This document shows, in pieces, positions 1-8,564 of a DNA stretch of 64,000 bases. Under the pieces are notes generated by a model. That model was not told where the DNA came from. It did not search any database and saw nothing but the letters and a program-made list of their open reading frames with translations. How positions within the stretch are numbered: position 1 is the stretch's first letter; each line of letters starts with the position of its first letter. The DNA comes from Thioalkalivibrio paradoxus ARh 1 (GTDB lineage: Bacteria; Pseudomonadota; Gammaproteobacteria; Ectothiorhodospirales; Ectothiorhodospiraceae). The translations under genes were made by a program, and so were the position numbers. Location: contig NZ_CP007029.1 of NCBI RefSeq assembly GCF_000227685.2, positions 1,090,501 to 1,154,500 on the forward strand, written 5' to 3'.

Positions 1-477
1 GGCCTGAACGCCGCGCGGCAATGGGTACGCGCCTTTTTGCATGAAGCCAGGCGGCTGCGGGTGATCCTGCCCAAGGTGACATTGGTGGATCCCGGTGGTC
101 GCAGAAAGTCGCTGCCCTGGATGCTGTATGCCGCCACCGAAGAACTGGTTCGAGCGCCTGTCACTCATGCCGATGACGGCTCTTTGGAGGTTCATGTTGC
201 GCGCCCCATCGTGGAAGTAGAGCAGGCGCTGGGGGGTTCGCTTGCGCGACGTTTCGAGGAGGTGCTGTTTCCGCATTCTGGCCGCACACACACGCTGGAA
301 CTCAGGGGGATACGGGACGCCTGGATTCGCGTGGCCGAGAACGAGTTGCAGGACCCAGGGCTTGAAGGCACACAGGAACGGGCGCTGCAGGCGGGGATCA
401 GGCTGGTCCGCCTCACAGGCATCGTACCCATCGTGACCGAGGAGACAGCCGCCGATGATTCCAGCGTCATCGTCTGA
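1..477 (+). CDS. C-terminal part of unidentified CRISPR effector gene (partial)
   Basis: The reading frame is open from the first base and gives 158 residues before the stop; the true start lies outside the window. It overlaps cas4 by 23 bp, so it is the last effector-side gene of the cas operon. The visible part is not recognisable as Cas3, Cas5, Cas6 or Cas7: there is no helicase motif and no glycine-rich RAMP loop. The first residues read GLNAARQW, which resembles the last RuvC motif (D-x-N-A-A) of type V effectors. The length that follows (about 155 residues) and an 'LRV...KVTLV' stretch loosely recall the tail of Cas12b. If that alignment is right, the catalytic Asp position holds Gly. 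This is a weak inference; a type I-B subunit remains possible. Confidence 0.5.
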   Translation, partial: GLNAARQWVRAFLHEARRLRVILPKVTLVDPGGRRKSLPWMLYAATEELVRAPVTHADDGSLEVHVARPIVEVEQALGGSLARRFEEVLFPHSGRTHTLELRGIRDAWIRVAENELQDPGLEGTQERALQAGIRLVRLTGIVPIVTEETAADDSSVIV

Positions 478-1021
478 ACTCGGCGACTGGGCCGCTCCGC
501 TGGATCGTTTCCGCGATCTGTCCGAGCGGTTCCAGCTCCACGGGCTCTTGTTCCAGCATCTTGAACTGTGCGAGCGGCGTGCCTGGTTGCACATGAACCG
601 GATCGACTACTCACACCTCGACGAGCGCATGCGGCTCGGTTCGGTAAACCATGCGATTCATCGGCCGCGAGATCATTCCGTCGAGGGTCTGATCGGCGTT
701 TCACCTGACCGCATCGACTGGGATCGACGCGAAGTCATCGAAGCCAAGGGAAGCGCGGGTGCCCGCGAGGCCGTCTCCATGCAGACCCGTTTCTATGCCC
801 TCTTGCTGATGGCGGCAACCGAAAAACGCTGGACGGCCACCAATGAAATCATCGGTGGCCGCAAGCGGTTGACGGTCGCGATCGAACGCGAACACCTTGA
901 GACCATGCTCGCGATGGCCGAGCGGCTTGCCGAACTCAGCGGCCAGGAATGGCCCCCGCGGGTATCGCGCAAGTCCATCTGCGACGCCTGTTCCTACCGG
1001 TTTCTGTGTGGATTCGCGTGA
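455..1021 (+). CDS. cas4: CRISPR-associated exonuclease Cas4
   Basis: 188 residues, the usual length for a stand-alone Cas4 of the RecB/PD-(D/E)XK nuclease family, which trims and selects prespacers for Cas1-Cas2. An early cysteine region (LCERRAWLH) and a C-terminal cluster (CDACSYRFLCGF) supply the four cysteines of the family's iron-sulfur site. The nuclease core is visible as a GVSPDRID...EVIEAKGS pattern, where the Asp and the E-x-K are the expected metal-binding and catalytic residues. The ATG lies inside the end of the preceding gene and the stop overlaps the cas1 start by one base, so expression is translationally coupled. It is separate from cas1, unlike the Cas4-Cas1 fusions of type I-G and some V-B systems. 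Confidence 0.93.
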   Translation: MIPASSSELGDWAAPLDRFRDLSERFQLHGLLFQHLELCERRAWLHMNRIDYSHLDERMRLGSVNHAIHRPRDHSVEGLIGVSPDRIDWDRREVIEAKGSAGAREAVSMQTRFYALLLMAATEKRWTATNEIIGGRKRLTVAIEREHLETMLAMAERLAELSGQEWPPRVSRKSICDACSYRFLCGFA

Positions 1022-1995
1022 TGGAGACGCTCTACCTCACCAAGGATGTCAAGATCGCGCGGGAGCATTCCACGCTGGTGGTCATACCCGCGGCCGGTCC
1101 CCGAAAGCGCGTGCCCATCGAGGGGCTGCGGCACGTCATCGTGGCCGGGGAAGCACAGCTCACGACAGCCGTCCTGGGCCTCTGCGGTCGTAACGAGGTT
1201 CGGGTCACGATCCTGGACTGGTACGGCAACGTGACCGGTGCATTCGAGCCGAAAGGTTCCCCAGCGGCAGGGCGGGTCCGCGTCAAACAGGCAGCGGCAT
1301 TTCTGAACCCGGTCCGCAGAATGCAGTTGGCTCGCATCTTCGTGCTCGGGGCGGCACGAAACATCCGGGCCAACCTGAAGTACCGGGCCTACCGCGGTAA
1401 CCGTTCCCTGGACTCCAGTCTCCTGGCCATTGACGCATTGATGGCGCAGATTCCAGCCGCTGCGAACGTCGAGGCCCTGATGGGGATCGAGGGCCAGATC
1501 CGGGCCTATTATTACGATGCCTGGCCACTGATCGACGCTCGCCTGCATCTTGGCGCCCGCCGCCGGCGCCCACCGGACAGTCCTTTGAACTGCCTGATCT
1601 CGTGGTTCAACGGGCTGGCCTATTCCCTGGTGCGCAACGAGCTCGCCAAGACACATCTCGATGACTGCATATCCTTCCTGCATGCGTCACGGGAAGCCCG
1701 TTCTTCGCTGGCATTGGACCTTTCCGAGAATTTCAAGCCCCCGATCTGCGATACCCTGATCTTCGAGGCCGTCATGCGCGGACAAATCAAGCCGACCTGG
1801 TTTCATCAGGAAGAAGGCGTTTGCCGGCTGGCCGAGAAAGGCCGGGCCGAGACCCTTCAGCTATGGGTGCGCAAGACGGAAGAACGTGTGCAGGGAGAGC
1901 ACTCCTTCCGGGAAATCGTGCGCCAGGAGGCCATCGCACTGGAGCGCGATCTTCTCGGAATTGCCGAGTATCGGCCCTGGCGCAGGAAAATCTGA
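1021..1995 (+). CDS. cas1: CRISPR-associated endonuclease/integrase Cas1 (I-B-like family)
   Basis: 324 residues. Cas1 is the catalytic integrase of the Cas1-Cas2 spacer-acquisition complex. The N-terminal beta domain starts METLYLTKDVKI and contains PIEGLRHVIVAGEAQLTTAVL, typical of the Cas1 branch found in type I-B, V-A and II-B loci. The C-terminal helical domain has ALMGIEGQIRAYYYDAW, which carries the conserved metal-binding Glu, followed by PLNCLISWFNGLAYSLV and LALDLSENFKPPICD with further conserved positions. The start is the ATG at 1021 that overlaps the cas4 TGA; a longer upstream reading exists only inside cas4. The TGA overlaps the cas2 ATG by one base. The adaptation module looks intact. 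Confidence 0.95.
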   Translation: METLYLTKDVKIAREHSTLVVIPAAGPRKRVPIEGLRHVIVAGEAQLTTAVLGLCGRNEVRVTILDWYGNVTGAFEPKGSPAAGRVRVKQAAAFLNPVRRMQLARIFVLGAARNIRANLKYRAYRGNRSLDSSLLAIDALMAQIPAAANVEALMGIEGQIRAYYYDAWPLIDARLHLGARRRRPPDSPLNCLISWFNGLAYSLVRNELAKTHLDDCISFLHASREARSSLALDLSENFKPPICDTLIFEAVMRGQIKPTWFHQEEGVCRLAEKGRAETLQLWVRKTEERVQGEHSFREIVRQEAIALERDLLGIAEYRPWRRKI

Positions 1996-2294
1996 TGTTC
2001 ATCCTGATTGCCTACGACGTGCAAGCGGATCGCACCGAGGTTTACAAGAAATTTCTCCTTCGATTCCTCACCCACGAACAGAACTCTGTGTTTGCGGGAG
2101 ACCTTACGGAATCCGAATATCGTAAGCTTCGCGCCGGGTTGTCGCGAATCGCCATTCCGGAGGACCGGATCTTGCAGTTCAAGGCCAGGAACCGCCACAA
2201 CATCCAGGCGGCGACACTCGCGAAAAACGCTGGCAACGGCGCGCTTGAAGACCATGCTCTCCTTCACCATTCGATGAACTCCACCATCGTGTGA
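1995..2294 (+). CDS. cas2: CRISPR-associated protein Cas2
   Basis: 99 residues, the usual Cas2 length. Cas2 forms the central dimer of the Cas1-Cas2 integrase. The N-terminus MFILIAYDVQADR has the beta-strand followed by the conserved Asp of the ferredoxin-fold family, and THEQNSVFAGDLTESEYRKL is the signature of the branch paired with I-B-type Cas1. The start ATG at 1995 shares one base with the cas1 stop. It is the last gene before the leader and array, so the order is effector-cas4-cas1-cas2-leader-array, all on the plus strand. Confidence 0.94.
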   Translation: MFILIAYDVQADRTEVYKKFLLRFLTHEQNSVFAGDLTESEYRKLRAGLSRIAIPEDRILQFKARNRHNIQAATLAKNAGNGALEDHALLHHSMNSTIV

Positions 2295-2413
2295 GCTACG
2301 GTGCGGTATCGTGCACGGGGCAGGGGGGGTACGTAGTAGAAATGAGCCCGTTTTCCCAGGAATCCCGGGCACAGCGGCCGGATGGCTTCCCGAAAGCCGT
2401 TGACCAACCAAGG
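2295..2413 (+). promoter_or_regulatory. Putative CRISPR leader
   Basis: This 119-bp non-coding stretch joins cas2 to the first repeat and is the likely leader with array promoter and integration signal. The leader is placed here, not at the right end, because it adjoins cas2 and because degenerate repeats occur only near the far end (repeats starting 5904 and 5968). I see no clear -10/-35 pair. It is shorter and less AT-rich than many leaders. Confidence 0.6.
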
Positions 2414-3972
2414 GTCCTGTCACCCCATGAGGGGTTAGGAGACCGAGGGCACCACCCTGGCCGAGTTCCGGCGGGATGTCCTGTCACCCCATGAGGGGTT
2501 AGGAGTCCGAGCTGTACCCCGACCTCGGCCCGCCCGCACCGGTCCTGTCACCCCATGAGGGGTTAGGAGAGCAGCGGCACCGGCTCCGGTTTCTTCTTCC
2601 TCGGCGTCCTGTCACCCCATGAGGGGTTAGGAGTGCGCGCGACCGACCCGGACGCCTGCCCGCCGGAGCGTCCTGTCACCCCATGAGGGGTTAGGAGTCC
2701 GCCAGGGCGTCGGCGAATAGCTGCACCGCCCGGGTCCTGTCACCCCATGAGGGGTTAGGAGAGCGTAGGGTCCGTCCGATGCCAGGTTTGTGCATCGTCC
2801 TGTCACCCCATGAGGGGTTAGGAGGGCTGCACCGCAACGCCGTGCCGGCTCGACGGGCGCGTCCTGTCACCCCATGAGGGGTTAGGAGATGGCGTTCTAT
2901 CTGCGGGTGTTCGGTCCGGAACTCGTCCTGTCACCCCATGAGGGGTTAGGAGTCGGAGTGCGCATGAGCTTCCTGGGCCTCGAATCCCGTCCTGTCACCC
3001 CATGAGGGGTTAGGAGTCGATCTCGAGGTCGGTATCCACCCCACCGGTGTACGTCCTGTCACCCCATGAGGGGTTAGGAGCTGGTGCTCAACAACGCCCG
3101 ACCGATCGGCAGCTACGTCCTGTCACCCCATGAGGGGTTAGGAGACGCGCCCGGTGTCGTCGGCCTGCACGCTCAGGCCCGTCCTGTCACCCCATGAGGG
3201 GTTAGGAGATCCTCGCCATTCGGCGTGACGACACCGCCTGTCAGGTCCTGTCACCCCATGAGGGGTTAGGAGACTGGGTTGGTGGTTCGCTCCTGATCGG
3301 CGATAGCTGGTCCTGTCACCCCATGAGGGGTTAGGAGGCATCCATCAGCGGGCTTTCCGGCGCGAGACCAACCAGTCCTGTCACCCCATGAGGGGTTAGG
3401 AGACGAGCACCGTATCCTGGTGGTGGAGGTTGAGACGTGTCCTGTCACCCCATGAGGGGTTAGGAGTTGGCCCACGCACTCCTCACCCGTGCCGATAAAT
3501 TGGTCCTGTCACCCCATGAGGGGTTAGGAGGCCGCTGCGATAATGCCCAGCGCCTCCCCGATCCTGGTCCTGTCACCCCATGAGGGGTTAGGAGGAGCAG
3601 GAGGAAGCGGCGGCATACCGGCAGCAGCTTGTCCTGTCACCCCATGAGGGGTTAGGAGCGAATCCCGGATCCACGCCCTTGGGCACGGTGACCAGTCCTG
3701 TCACCCCATGAGGGGTTAGGAGGCGGCCCTGTGGCCGCGTCGCCAGTGGTCCGAGCACGTCCTGTCACCCCATGAGGGGTTAGGAGTGGTGCTCGTAGTC
3801 GATGGGGATCTCGGTGCTGCGCGTCCTGTCACCCCATGAGGGGTTAGGAGCCGGTCTGGTCCATGCAGCAGCGCAGCACGCGGTAGGTCCTGTCACCCCA
3901 TGAGGGGTTAGGAGTTGATTCGGCTCACGTTGCAGTTAATACCCTTCACGGTCCTGTCACCCCATGAGGGGT
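2414..3972 (+). CRISPR. CRISPR array, leader-proximal part (24 full repeats plus half of the 25th)
   Basis: Identical 28-bp repeats begin GTCCTGTCACCCC and end GGGGTTAGGAG. They start at 2414 and recur every 63-65 bp (2478, 2542, 2606 and so on to 3951), giving 24 spacers of 35-37 bp. The repeat core can fold as ACCCC-ATGA-GGGGT, with an outer TCCT/AGGA pairing. The repeat does not end in the ATTGAAA(C) tail typical of Cas6-processed I-B or III repeats. The repeat starting at 3951 is cut after 22 bases by the insertion sequence at 3973-5020. No mutated repeat is seen in this half, consistent with recent addition at this end. Spacer origins cannot be judged without a search. Confidence 0.97.
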
Positions 3973-5020
3973 CCTGATTAGCAACGAGAGTCCGCCAGGA
4001 TCACTCTGTGAGCCACCACCGGGCGTACGCTGAGGCTACACGTCGAGCGGAGGGTGGCACCATGGCACAGAATCGGATCCAGTTTCAGCCGGGGATGTCG
4101 ATGCCGGAGTTCCTTGCGCAGTACGGGACGGAGGCCCAGTGCGAAGCGGCGCTGGAGCGGGTCCGCTGGCCGGAGGGCTTTCGCTGTCCGCGCTGCGGCG
4201 GCCACGCGCACTGTGTCCTGCGCAGCAGCCCGCGCAAGGTGTTTCAGTGCAATGCCTGCCGGCATCAGGCCTCGCTGATCGCCGGCACCGTGATGCAGGG
4301 GACGAAGCTGCCGCTGACCACATGGTTTCTGGCCATCTACCTGGTCAGCCAGGCCAAGACCGGGATCGCGTCGTTGGCGCTGAAACGGCACTTGGGCGTC
4401 AGCTACCCCACCGCCTGGGCGCTGAAGCACAAGCTGATGCAGGCGATGACCGAGCGGGAAGAGCGCTACACGCTCAGCGGCACCGTGCAACTGGACGACG
4501 CCTACCTGGGAGGTGAGCGGACCGGTGGCAAGGCCGGGCGAGGCTCGGAGAACAAGGTTCCGTTCGTGGCGGCGGTGTCGCTGACCGACGCGGGCTGCCC
4601 CCTGCGGGTCAAGCTGACGCCGGTGGCGGGATTCAGCTTCCAGGCCATCACCGAGTGGGCCCGCGCGTATCTGACCCCGGGCAGCACGGTCCACTCCGAT
4701 GGTCTCGCGTGTTTCAACGCGGTCACGATGGCCGGTTGCCGGCACCAACCGACGGTCGTGGCCGGGCGCAAACCCAAGGACCTGCCCCAATTCCACTGGG
4801 TCAACACAGTGCTCGGCAACCTGAAGACCAGCCTGAGCGGGAGTTACCATGCCTTTGCGTTCTCCAAGTATGCCCCCCGCTACCTCGCGGCTTTCGCCTA
4901 CCGGTTCAACCGGCGCTTTGATCTAGCCGCATTGCCGGGACGCCTCCTGGTTGCCGCGGCGCACTGCAGGCCGCTGCCCGAGCAGTCCCTGAGGCTGGCT
5001 GACTCTCGTTGCTAATCAGG
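3973..5020 (+). mobile_element. IS1595-family insertion sequence inside a CRISPR repeat
   Basis: The element is 1,048 bp. Its ends are inverted repeats: the left end starts CCTGATTAGCAACGAGAGTC and the right end finishes with the exact reverse complement. The 8-bp sequence TGAGGGGT is present on both sides (3965-3972 and 5021-5028), a target duplication of the length typical for IS1595. Removing the element and one copy of the duplication restores a perfect 28-bp CRISPR repeat, which proves insertion into a pre-existing array. The single transposase gene looks intact, so the insertion may be recent. Confidence 0.96.
4062..5015 (+). CDS. IS1595-family transposase
   Basis: 317 residues from the ATG at 4062, preceded by GGAGG; an in-frame ATG at 4008 has no ribosome site and would add 18 residues without family resemblance. 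An N-terminal helix-turn-helix-like part (MSMPEFLAQYGTEAQC) is followed by a zinc ribbon (CPRCGG...CNACRH). The DDE-type catalytic core carries QLDDAYLGGER, HSDGL and HWVNTVLGNLKTSLSGSYH, the ISXO2-like signature. It would cut and join the element's ends. The stop codon lies inside the right inverted repeat. No frameshift or internal stop is visible, so the element is probably still capable of moving. Confidence 0.95.
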   Translation: MAQNRIQFQPGMSMPEFLAQYGTEAQCEAALERVRWPEGFRCPRCGGHAHCVLRSSPRKVFQCNACRHQASLIAGTVMQGTKLPLTTWFLAIYLVSQAKTGIASLALKRHLGVSYPTAWALKHKLMQAMTEREERYTLSGTVQLDDAYLGGERTGGKAGRGSENKVPFVAAVSLTDAGCPLRVKLTPVAGFSFQAITEWARAYLTPGSTVHSDGLACFNAVTMAGCRHQPTVVAGRKPKDLPQFHWVNTVLGNLKTSLSGSYHAFAFSKYAPRYLAAFAYRFNRRFDLAALPGRLLVAAAHCRPLPEQSLRLADSRC

Positions 5021-6252
5021 TGAGGGGTTAGGAGTTCGGGGCCTGCGGCCTGCCCTGCTCGGCGTCATCGGTCCTGTCACCCCATGAGGGGTTAGGAGAT
5101 TTTCTGTTCGACGATGACGGCCGGTACAGCCGCGAGGTCCTGTCACCCCATGAGGGGTTAGGAGACGGCGACGGTTCGGTGACTGCGGTTTGTGGGGCCG
5201 TCCTGTCACCCCATGAGGGGTTAGGAGGGCGACGCCTACGGGGTCGGGATGCTGACGCAGCTCGTCCTGTCACCCCATGAGGGGTTAGGAGTGGGCGAAG
5301 ACCTGGCCGGCCGGGACCGACGAGGGGGTCCTGTCACCCCATGAGGGGTTAGGAGGTTGCCCGGCAGTCGCGGCGCTGGGCCGCGTAACTCGTCCTGTCA
5401 CCCCATGAGGGGTTAGGAGAGCGCAACGGTATCCTCGAGATCGACGCCGAGCGCCGTCCTGTCACCCCATGAGGGGTTAGGAGGAAGCGGCGATGCGGGA
5501 GCCGGTGGCATGGGCAATCGTCCTGTCACCCCATGAGGGGTTAGGAGATCATGTGGCGGAGCCACTCGGGGTCCATCGTCTGCGTCCTGTCACCCCATGA
5601 GGGGTTAGGAGACCTCGGTCGGCCGCCAGATCATGCCGTTCTCGACGGTCCTGTCACCCCATGAGGGGTTAGGAGCTGTTCGAGCGGCACATCATGCGCC
5701 GGCGGTTGCTGGTCCTGTCACCCCATGAGGGGTTAGGAGTGCATGCCGGCGACGGCCGACGCGACGATTTCGGCGGTCCTGTCACCCCATGAGGGGTTAG
5801 GAGACATTCAACGGCCCCGCGTTGCAGCGCGTCGATGTGGTCCTGTCACCCCATGAGGGGTTAGGAGCGTGCCCGGGGTCCGCCCCGGAAATGACGCCTT
5901 CGCGTCCTGTCACCCCATGAGGAGTTAGGAGGGTTTCGATTCCACTCGGAGGCGGGCGCAATGGGAAGTCCTGTCATCCCATGAGGGGTTAGGAGGCCTT
6001 CTCCCGCTCCTTCACGACCCGCTCCACCTCGGTCCTGTCACCCCATGAGGGGTTAGGAGGAGTACCTGGAGGCCGCGCAGGCCAAGGGAGACCCCGTCCT
6101 GTCACCCCATGAGGGGTTAGGAGACCGCCGCGTTATTGTTATCCAGCGCCAATTTTGGCGTCCTGTCACCCCATGAGGGGTTAGGAGGAGACATCGAGCC
6201 CCTGAAAGCGGATGTGCTGCTTGCGTCCTGTCACCCCATGAGGGGTTAGGAG
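5021..6252 (+). CRISPR. CRISPR array, leader-distal part (half repeat plus 19 full repeats)
   Basis: This is the continuation of the same array beyond the insertion sequence. The rest of the split repeat (5021-5034) is followed by 19 full repeats from 5071 to 6225, with 19 spacers of 35-38 bp. Together with the left part the array holds 44 repeats and 43 spacers. Two repeats carry substitutions: the one at 5904 has GGAG for GGGG, and the one at 5968 has CATCCC for CACCCC. Degeneration here marks the old, trailer end. The last intact repeat ends at 6252. No further repeat remnant is found before the next gene at 6357. Confidence 0.97.
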
Positions 6253-6356
6253 AGCGCGCCGTCGACGTAGGAAATCTGCATGGTTCCAACGCGTGGTGAA
6301 TCTGAAGGGTGACCCCTTCCCAGCCGGCAGTCGTGAGTGTTACCCGCGGCAAGCCG

Positions 6357-8066
6357 TCAGCGCAGGGCGCTACGGTATAGATCTACGCCGTCCACGTTGG
6401 CTCGAAGTGCACGCCCATCCACGACATCGCGAAAATGGACGGTTTCTCCGCCTTGAGCCTCGGGAACGCGGAACCACCCGGTATGCTCGAGCGGTTCGAG
6501 TCGTTGTTCGCGGCCGCCGGGCTGAATCAGCAGCAACTGGCCGCGGCGGTGGATCACGCGGCGCTCGGGAATCCAGGGGCTCCAGGACTGATACCGCCCG
6601 GGATAGGCAAGCCAGTCTTCGGGCAGATCGAATTCCCATTGCCCCGGATACCGCGCGTTCGCAAACCACTGGGCCCCGTGGGTGGCATGGGTCACCGTTC
6701 CCGCGGAGCGTTCGAAGCCGAGCAGAAACTGCTCGAAGCGCGGAATAGGGGCCAGAAAGCGGTCCTCACCGCGACGCAGCAGTCGAACGCTCCGGTTCCC
6801 CTGAACCAGGTACAGTCGCCCGCCGCGGGCCATGAGGTCGAATCCGTCCCCGTCGGGGGAGCGATACCGACCCGCGTACTGCGCCGCGTGTGGTACTCGG
6901 GTTGGGTCGATCCGCGGCAGTCGTGGCAGGGGGGCGCGAGCCCGCGACGCCCGCAGCACCTCCAGCGCAAACGCGGCGACCGCGGTCGGGTCCCCCGGCC
7001 CGTTCAGCATGACGACGGCGCCGATGCCATTGGGCAGGTCACCGAGCATCTGCGCCGAATGTCCGATCATCGCACCGTAGTGACCGATGGTTCCCTGCGC
7101 GCCGATTTCGAGACCGAGGCCGTGACAGCTGGGTCCGCGGGGCGGGGTCGCGCAGGTTGTCATCTTGCGGAACGACTGTTCATCCACGATGCGCCCTCCG
7201 TCCGGAGTGATTCCGTGGTTCAGGAGCATTCGCAAGAAGACCGCAAGATCACCGGCGGTCGCGGCAACGCTGCCATCGGCATCGCCGTACTCGAACCAGG
7301 GCGCCGGAACCAGCGGATCAGTGGGCTGGGGAGGCCGGTCGGCGTACTTCGACACGTAGCCGACGGCAATCCGGGCCCGCGCCTGATGGGTGATCGCCGG
7401 TTCACTCGCGTGCATGCCCACCGGCTCGAACACGCGCTCGCGCAGCAGTTCTGCGAAGGGCCGGCCGCCGACTTCCTCGAGCAGGTAGCCGAGCAGCTGG
7501 TAGCCGACGTTCGAGTAATGGAAACGCTCGCCGGGCGGCGTTCTCATTGGCAGGTCACGGGCGGCGAGCACGCGGTAGGGAGAACTCGGGATGTCGTCGC
7601 GGTCGGTGGGCAGTCCTGATGTGTGGCTGAGCAGGTGCTGCACAGTGATGCCCGACAGCGACGAGGGCGGATCGAGCCAGGGAAGGTGGTCCCCGATGGT
7701 GCTGTCGATGTCGATGCGTTTTTCGCCAGAGAACTGCAGCGCGAGAAGTGCCGTGAAGGCCTTGGAGATCGACCCGATCGGGAAGAGCGTCTGCGCAGTG
7801 ACCGGCTCGCCGCTCTCCAGGTTCGAGTAGCCGTAATGGAACTCGTGAACCAGCCCTTCGGTGTCGGTCAGTGTCAGCGTCAGGGCCGGCGTCCCCAGCG
7901 CTTGCATGTAGCGGATGACGAACGCATTGATCAACGCGGCGGCCGGGGGCGGCAGTCCCGCCACGGGCCGGCTTCCGCTGTCGGCCGATGCCGGATGCGG
8001 AATCAGCAGGGTGATGGACAGCAAGGTCATCCCCAGTACGGCCGAGAGTCGGGCCAGGTGGCACAT
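6357..8066 (-). CDS. Secreted serine hydrolase of the class C beta-lactamase / penicillin-binding family
   Basis: 569 residues with an N-terminal signal peptide (hydrophobic residues about 8-22, then PHPASADS), so the enzyme is exported. The beta-lactamase-type domain spans about 40-370. The active-site SxxK is S99-I-S-K102, the YxN motif is Y184-S-N186, and a GHYGAMIGHS stretch supplies the third motif. The remaining 180 residues form a C-terminal beta-rich domain found in many such esterase/peptidase homologues. The ATG is preceded by GGAGGC at good spacing. The family includes D-aminopeptidases, esterases and beta-lactamases, so the substrate cannot be named. Its stop lies about 105 bp from the old end of the CRISPR array. 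No operon partner is evident. Confidence 0.85.
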   Translation of the reverse strand: MCHLARLSAVLGMTLLSITLLIPHPASADSGSRPVAGLPPPAAALINAFVIRYMQALGTPALTLTLTDTEGLVHEFHYGYSNLESGEPVTAQTLFPIGSISKAFTALLALQFSGEKRIDIDSTIGDHLPWLDPPSSLSGITVQHLLSHTSGLPTDRDDIPSSPYRVLAARDLPMRTPPGERFHYSNVGYQLLGYLLEEVGGRPFAELLRERVFEPVGMHASEPAITHQARARIAVGYVSKYADRPPQPTDPLVPAPWFEYGDADGSVAATAGDLAVFLRMLLNHGITPDGGRIVDEQSFRKMTTCATPPRGPSCHGLGLEIGAQGTIGHYGAMIGHSAQMLGDLPNGIGAVVMLNGPGDPTAVAAFALEVLRASRARAPLPRLPRIDPTRVPHAAQYAGRYRSPDGDGFDLMARGGRLYLVQGNRSVRLLRRGEDRFLAPIPRFEQFLLGFERSAGTVTHATHGAQWFANARYPGQWEFDLPEDWLAYPGRYQSWSPWIPERRVIHRRGQLLLIQPGGREQRLEPLEHTGWFRVPEAQGGETVHFRDVVDGRALRANVDGVDLYRSALR

Positions 8067-8564
8067 GGGCAGCCTCCGGTGCGCGTCCCCGCTCTTCGGG
8101 CAGGTTCGACGCCATTGTGCTGGAGCCTGCGAATTGCGTCACGGGCACACTATATGCGGCCCCCACGTTTTTGGCCGTCGCGGTGGTGGGGTCGTAGGCT
8201 TTCAGCGTCGGCGCCCGCATGGAATCGAACCGAAAAGGAGGCAGGGAGATGCCGCAACCGCGTTCCAGTCTGGTCAGTCGGAGCGATACCCCTTGGTACC
8301 ACGTGGTCTCGTGCTGTGTGCGGCGGGCGTATCTGTGCGGGGAGGATGTCCATTCCGGGCGGAGTTTCGAGCATCGACACGGGTGGATCGTGGAACGCCA
8401 GGAGCACCCAGTCCCAGCTTGCGCAGCATCCTGGGAGTCTGGCATCGAAAGCGGTTGGCATGTTCCGGGACGCGGCATCGTTCGGTCATTGTGGTGGGAA
8501 TGATTCCACGCATTCGGAAGGTCGGCGAATCTTTCGAATGTGTTGCCGTGCGAACCGTTTGAAA
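8067..8564. other. Non-coding stretch holding only the RAYT relic
   Basis: Outside the relic at 8249-8398 I find no convincing gene, repeat or terminator. The overlapping open frames lack ribosome sites or are shadows of one another. The region separates two minus-strand genes and therefore includes the promoter of the serine hydrolase gene ending at 8066. Confidence 0.5.
8249..8398 (+). pseudogene. RAYT (REP-associated, IS200-like Y1) transposase relic
   Basis: Fifty codons starting at an ATG with an AAGGAGG ribosome site read as the N-terminus of a RAYT-type transposase: DTPWYHVVSCCVRRAYLCG, then SGRSFEHRHGWIVER. After this the homology stops. The catalytic HUH motif (H-x-H) and Tyr, which should lie further on, are absent, and the frame continues as unrelated sequence. 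It is a truncated, non-functional copy. RAYT enzymes are linked to the spread of REP palindromes, and REP-like units are present elsewhere in this window (12821-13219, 60916-61174). Confidence 0.75.

Noticed and set aside
2295-6252. Leader at the right end of the array
   Set aside because: The only mutated repeats are near the right end and cas2 adjoins the left end, so the left side is the young, leader side.
3138-6352. Minus-strand open frames within the CRISPR array with repeated NPSWGDRT-like and LLTPHGVTG-like stretches
   Set aside because: They are translations of the CRISPR repeat itself, repeated every 64 bp; they have no ribosome sites.
6253-6356. Possible further degenerate CRISPR repeats beyond 6252
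   Set aside because: GGGTGACCCC near 6307 only superficially resembles part of the repeat and the spacing does not fit.
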